A stretch of DNA of 8,789 bases, taken from positions 1 to 8,789 of the forward strand of contig JAICSG010000124.1 in assembly GCA_025937035.1 (NCBI GenBank), given 5' to 3'. Origin of the DNA: Thermoanaerobaculia bacterium (GTDB taxonomy: Bacteria; Acidobacteriota; Thermoanaerobaculia; Multivoradales; UBA5704). Positions within the stretch are counted from its first letter, which is position 1, and each line of letters begins with the position of its first letter. The notes below the pieces were generated by a model. The model saw nothing but the letters and a program-made list of their open reading frames with translations. It had not been told where the DNA came from and ran no database searches. The position numbers and the translations under genes were made by a program. Shown here one piece after another: positions 6,297 through 8,789 of this stretch.

Positions 6297-8173
6297 TCGT
6301 CCGGAGCATGAGGGTCGTGACGGGTGCCGGCGCCGCCGATCCCCGCGGCGACTTTATTGGAACCATTGGAGCGGGGGCGCCGCGGCGAGACCTCGCCGCG
6401 CGTGGCGGCCGACATCTCCTTCAGGGGAAATTTCTCCGTGCGGTCCGCCCGCAGCAGCCCGTTGGCTTCCTGATAGGTATCCGTGAACTGTGTATAGCAG
6501 AACCCGGAGAAAAGGGAGAGGGAATTCACGGCGTCGAGCAGCTTTCGGTATCGTACGGCCAGATCGGCGCCGCTCTCGACCCGCGAATACCCCCAGGCCC
6601 CCTTGACCTTCGATTCGCTGATGCCGCCGAACTCGGTGAGCATCACCGGCAGGGCGTCGTTCACGTGCTCCTCCAGCACCAGCAGCCGGCCGCCGGGGCG
6701 CTCCTGCTTGAGCAGCCGCGGGAGGATGTCCTCCGCGTGGTAGCGCTTCAGGATCCGCTCCGGATCGCCGTCGTAGTCGTGGATGCCGATGATGTCGGTG
6801 GCGATGCTCTCCCAGCCGTCGTTGCCGATCACCGGCCGGGTGGGATCGAGGGTCTTGGTGAGATGGTAGAGCGAGCGCACCCAGTTGCGCTCCGCGAGGT
6901 TGTCCGGCAGGTTCGGCACCCCCCAGGACTCGTTGAAGGGGACCCAGGCGATGATGCAGGGATGGCTGAGGTCGCGGCGCACCGCCTCCATCCACTCGCG
7001 GGTCAGCCGCTGGATCGAGCGCTTGGTGAAGCGGTAGGCGCTCGGCATCTCCTCCCAGACCAGCAGCCCCAGGTGGTCGGCCCAGTAGAGGAAGCGCGGG
7101 TCCTCGATCTTCTGGTGCTTGCGGACGCCGTTGAAGCCCATGGCCTTCACCAGCTCGACGTCGCGCTGGAGGGCGTCGTCGTTCGGCGCCGTCATGCCGC
7201 TCTCCGGCCAGTACCCCTGATCGAGCACCAGGCGCAGATAGTAGGGGCGGCCGTTGAGCACCAGCCGGTTTCCCTGCACGGCGATCGAGCGCAGGGCCGT
7301 GTAGCTCCGGGCGGTGTCGAGCGGCTCCTCGCGCCCCGCCCAGAGATGCAGGTGGGCCTCGATCAGGGTCGGCTTCTCGGGGCTCCAGAGCAGCTCGTTG
7401 CGGAAGTCGTCGATCCCCGGATCGGAGAGGGCGATCCTGCGGTGCACCTCTCCGGCCACCACCTTGTAGGTGTCGTCGGCGAGGAGCTGGCCGTTCGCCC
7501 ACAGCTTGACGCTCAGCCAGAGCCGCTCCCGGGGCTCCCCCTCCACCCAGGCCTCGAAGCCGATCTCCCAACGCTCCAGGTTGGGGACCCAGCGGACGCT
7601 GCCGATCCAGGTCGCCGGGACCCTCTCCAGCCAGACCGTCTGCCAGATGCCGGTCGTGCGCGGGTACCAGATCGAGTGCGGCTCGAGCTTCCAGTCCTGC
7701 TTGCCGCGCGGCTTGGCGAGGTCGGTCGGATCGTCGTCGGCCCGCACCACGACGGTCTGGGAGCCGTCCACGAGCAGGTCGGTGAGGTCGATGGAGAACG
7801 GCGTATAGCCCCCCTCATGGCAGCCGGCGAGCGCGCCGTTCACCCACACGGTGGCCGACCAGTCCACGGCTCCGAAGTTGAGGAACAGGCGCTCGTTTTT
7901 CCTCAGGGGCTCCACCTCGAAGGTGCGGCGGTACCAGCACCGGCGATAGAAGCCGGTGTCGCCGACGCCGCTCGCCGCGGTCTCGGGAGCGAAGGGGACG
8001 GTGATGGTGCCGTTCCAGTGGACCTCTCGCGGGGTACGCCAGTGGGCGCCCGCGTCGATGACGAAATCCCAGGTCCCGTTCAGGGAGGTCCAGGAGTCGC
8101 GTTGCAGTTGGGGGCGAGGGTAGCCGTGTCCGGCGGCGGCTCTCGGTCTGTGGGTCGCGGATCGTTTGGCCAT
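6293..8173 (-). CDS. Glycoside hydrolase family 2 enzyme (beta-galactosidase/beta-glucuronidase-like)
   Basis: Intracellular GH2 hydrolase of 626 aa counted from the chosen ATG. Order: N-terminal sugar-binding jelly-roll (YPRPQLQR near 18-25, WYRRTF near 80-85, through about 185), an immunoglobulin-like sandwich (about 190-295), and a TIM barrel. The barrel carries the acid/base E415 in VPFNESWG and the nucleophile E514 in MLTEFGG, so the retaining catalytic pair is intact. No signal peptide or lipobox is seen, so its substrate must be imported. Position upstream of galT and galK with a 4-nt overlap argues for beta-galactosidase activity, although GH2 sequence alone does not separate galactosidase from glucuronidase. 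The frame is open to 8248, but a GTG/ATG start there would lie inside a palindromic repeat; the ATG at 8173 gives the usual ~17 residues before YPRPQL, though its SD is poor. The last ~35 residues are low-complexity and basic (SPRRPRSNGSNK), probably a lineage-specific tail. Confidence 0.9.
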   Translation of the reverse strand: MAKRSATHRPRAAAGHGYPRPQLQRDSWTSLNGTWDFVIDAGAHWRTPREVHWNGTITVPFAPETAASGVGDTGFYRRCWYRRTFEVEPLRKNERLFLNFGAVDWSATVWVNGALAGCHEGGYTPFSIDLTDLLVDGSQTVVVRADDDPTDLAKPRGKQDWKLEPHSIWYPRTTGIWQTVWLERVPATWIGSVRWVPNLERWEIGFEAWVEGEPRERLWLSVKLWANGQLLADDTYKVVAGEVHRRIALSDPGIDDFRNELLWSPEKPTLIEAHLHLWAGREEPLDTARSYTALRSIAVQGNRLVLNGRPYYLRLVLDQGYWPESGMTAPNDDALQRDVELVKAMGFNGVRKHQKIEDPRFLYWADHLGLLVWEEMPSAYRFTKRSIQRLTREWMEAVRRDLSHPCIIAWVPFNESWGVPNLPDNLAERNWVRSLYHLTKTLDPTRPVIGNDGWESIATDIIGIHDYDGDPERILKRYHAEDILPRLLKQERPGGRLLVLEEHVNDALPVMLTEFGGISESKVKGAWGYSRVESGADLAVRYRKLLDAVNSLSLFSGFCYTQFTDTYQEANGLLRADRTEKFPLKEMSAATRGEVSPRRPRSNGSNKVAAGIGGAGTRHDPHAPDE

Positions 8174-8238
8174 GGTCGGTGCGAGGGGGGCTGCAAGACG
8201 TGAGCCAGAAGGGGAGATTCGCGTCCCCGGTCCGTTGG

Positions 8239-8385
8239 CCCTCATCACCCCTGCCCTCTTCTCCCAGCCTCCCCCTCCACCTGACGGGAGAAGAGGGAGA
8301 AATACAAGAAACAGGCTTCTTTAGCCTTCTCTCTCCCGTCAGGTCGGGGGGGAGGCTGGGAGAGAGAGGGTTGGGAGAGTGAGGG
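8239..8385. repeat. 147-bp imperfect palindromic (MITE/REP-like) element
   Basis: Inverted repeat lying between the divergent GH2 and hyuB genes. The core arms are 8261-8290 and 8333-8362, complementary at 28 of 30 positions by hand alignment. They are separated by a 42-nt spacer that holds the only AT-rich stretch of the region, including a small inner stem AAGAA/TTCTT (8306-8310 and 8317-8321). The outer ends also match (CCCTCA at 8239, TGAGGG at 8380) through looser pairing. No ORF or transposase is present. The symmetric outer ends and C-rich/G-rich strand bias resemble non-autonomous palindromic intergenic repeats. It could fold as a long hairpin in either transcript and would lie in the leader of the GH2-gal operon, the hyuB gene, or both. 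Confidence 0.75.
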
Positions 8386-8387
8386 CC

Positions 8388-8402
8388 CGCCCCGGAGGGG
8401 CG
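8388..8402. repeat. Small GC-rich inverted repeat upstream of hyuB
   Basis: CGCCCC (8388-8393) and GGGGCG (8397-8402) are perfect 6-nt arms around GGA. It shares the CGCCCC/GGGGCG core with the palindrome before hyuA (5-29), and both lie upstream of an oxoprolinase subunit gene. It could be a short transcript hairpin; no T-run follows. In this GC-rich DNA such a short palindrome can arise by chance. Confidence 0.4.
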
Positions 8403-8432
8403 CCACTCTCCGGCCCGAATCTGCCATGATCT

Positions 8433-8447
8433 CTCCTCCAGGAGGAG
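8433..8447 (+). promoter_or_regulatory. hyuB ribosome binding site embedded in a palindrome
   Basis: CTCCTCC (8433-8439) and GGAGGAG (8441-8447) are perfect 7-nt arms around one A (8440). The right arm with the central A gives AGGAGGAG, a near-ideal SD ending 6 nt before the ATT at 8454. The left arm imitates the anti-SD tail of 16S rRNA. In the mRNA a CUCCUC stem with a CAG loop and GAGGAG would hide the ribosome binding site. This site fixes the hyuB start, because no ATG, GTG or TTG lies in frame between the upstream stop (8427-8429) and the conserved N-terminus. Confidence 0.6.
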
Positions 8448-8453
8448 CCCCCC

Positions 8454-8789
8454 ATTCCCGTCTACGATTCCCGTCCCGAAGCCGTCCAACTGGAGCTGTT
8501 CACCCACCGCTTCGCCGCCATCGCGCGGCAGATGGGGGAGCGGCTCCAGCGCACGGCGGTCTCGACCAACGTCAAGGAGCGGCTGGACTTCTCCTGCGCC
8601 CTGCTCGATCCGGCGGGCGAGCTGGTGGTCAACGCGCCCCACATCCCGGTCCATCTCGGGGCGCTGGGGCTCTGCGTGCGACGGCTGCGGGAGTCGATCC
8701 CCATGGGGCCGGGGGACGTGGTGGTCACCAATCACCCCGGGTTCGGCGGTTCACACCTCCCGGACGTAACCGTCGTGGCCCCGGTCTTC
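8454..8789 (+). CDS. hyuB: 5-oxoprolinase/hydantoinase subunit B (HyuB family), N-terminal part
   Basis: First 112 codons of the HyuB family, the catalytic partner of HyuA in ATP-dependent 5-oxoproline or hydantoin ring opening; the gene runs off the window. Conserved blocks are [17 protein letters not shown] (13-29 counted from ATT), [19 protein letters not shown] (31-49), [13 protein letters not shown] (61-73) and [14 protein letters not shown] (94-107). An in-frame TGA at 8427-8429 limits the start. Downstream the first in-frame ATG is codon 27, inside conserved sequence. The best start is ATT at 8454, 6 nt after AGGAGGAG; a CTG at 8490 lacks an SD. An ATG at 8426 is in another frame and would need a frameshift. 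The gene has the same orientation as hyuA but lies 6.2 kb downstream, separated by the membrane-protein pair, the protease cassette and the gal operon. The product is clear; the start codon is less certain. Confidence 0.9.
   Translation, partial: MPVYDSRPEAVQLELFTHRFAAIARQMGERLQRTAVSTNVKERLDFSCALLDPAGELVVNAPHIPVHLGALGLCVRRLRESIPMGPGDVVVTNHPGFGGSHLPDVTVVAPVF

Noticed and set aside
6308..8203. 631-aa open frame on the + strand opposite the GH2 gene
   Set aside because: It lies fully antisense to a gene with both GH2 catalytic glutamates and is rich in V, G, H and D without domains. It is typical of GC-rich antisense frames.
8426..8789. ATG at 8426 as the start of hyuB
   Set aside because: It is in a different frame from the conserved HyuB sequence and has no SD before it; it would need a frameshift.

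Overview
The window is a GC-rich bacterial chromosome segment. It has tight operons with 4-nt start/stop overlaps, GTG and TTG starts, and long antisense shadow ORFs. Gene content (split 5-oxoprolinase, Leloir enzymes, a GH2 glycosidase, a retropepsin-like/DUF5678 pair, GC-rich palindromic intergenic repeats) suggests an environmental lineage such as Acidobacteriota or a similar GC-rich phylum. That placement is a weak inference; no rRNA or other marker is present.

Layout. (1) Positions 1-33 hold a near-perfect palindrome directly before the first gene. (2) Positions 34-3177, + strand: a three-gene run of hyuA (ATP-dependent 5-oxoprolinase/hydantoinase subunit A) and two small paralogous four-helix membrane proteins overlapping by ATGA. 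(3) Positions 3178-4005, - strand: a two-gene cassette of a DUF5678-like protein followed by a single-domain retropepsin-like aspartyl protease. Its composition is visibly less GC-rich. (4) Positions 4081-8173, - strand: an operon of a cytoplasmic GH2 beta-galactosidase/beta-glucuronidase-like enzyme, galT and galK, each junction overlapping by 4 nt. (5) Positions 8174-8453: a divergent intergenic region with a 147-bp imperfect palindrome and two smaller palindromes. (6) Position 8454 to the window end, + strand: the start of hyuB, the partner of hyuA, running off the window.

How the genes fit together. The GH2 enzyme probably releases galactose from an imported beta-galactoside. GalK phosphorylates it and GalT exchanges the phosphate with UDP-glucose; galE is not in the window. 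HyuA and HyuB normally act together to open 5-oxoproline or a hydantoin-like ring with ATP, yet here their genes lie about 6.2 kb apart with the gal operon and the protease cassette between them.

I see no clearly new multi-gene system. The observations most worth checking are: hyuB has no canonical start codon and seems to begin at ATT behind a strong Shine-Dalgarno (SD) sequence that is itself half of a palindrome; hyuA and hyuB are split; GalT lacks three of the four structural zinc ligands known from the E. coli enzyme; two paralogous membrane proteins are tied to hyuA; and a low-GC retropepsin/DUF5678 cassette is present. No tRNA, rRNA, CRISPR array, transposase or convincing intrinsic terminator was found.
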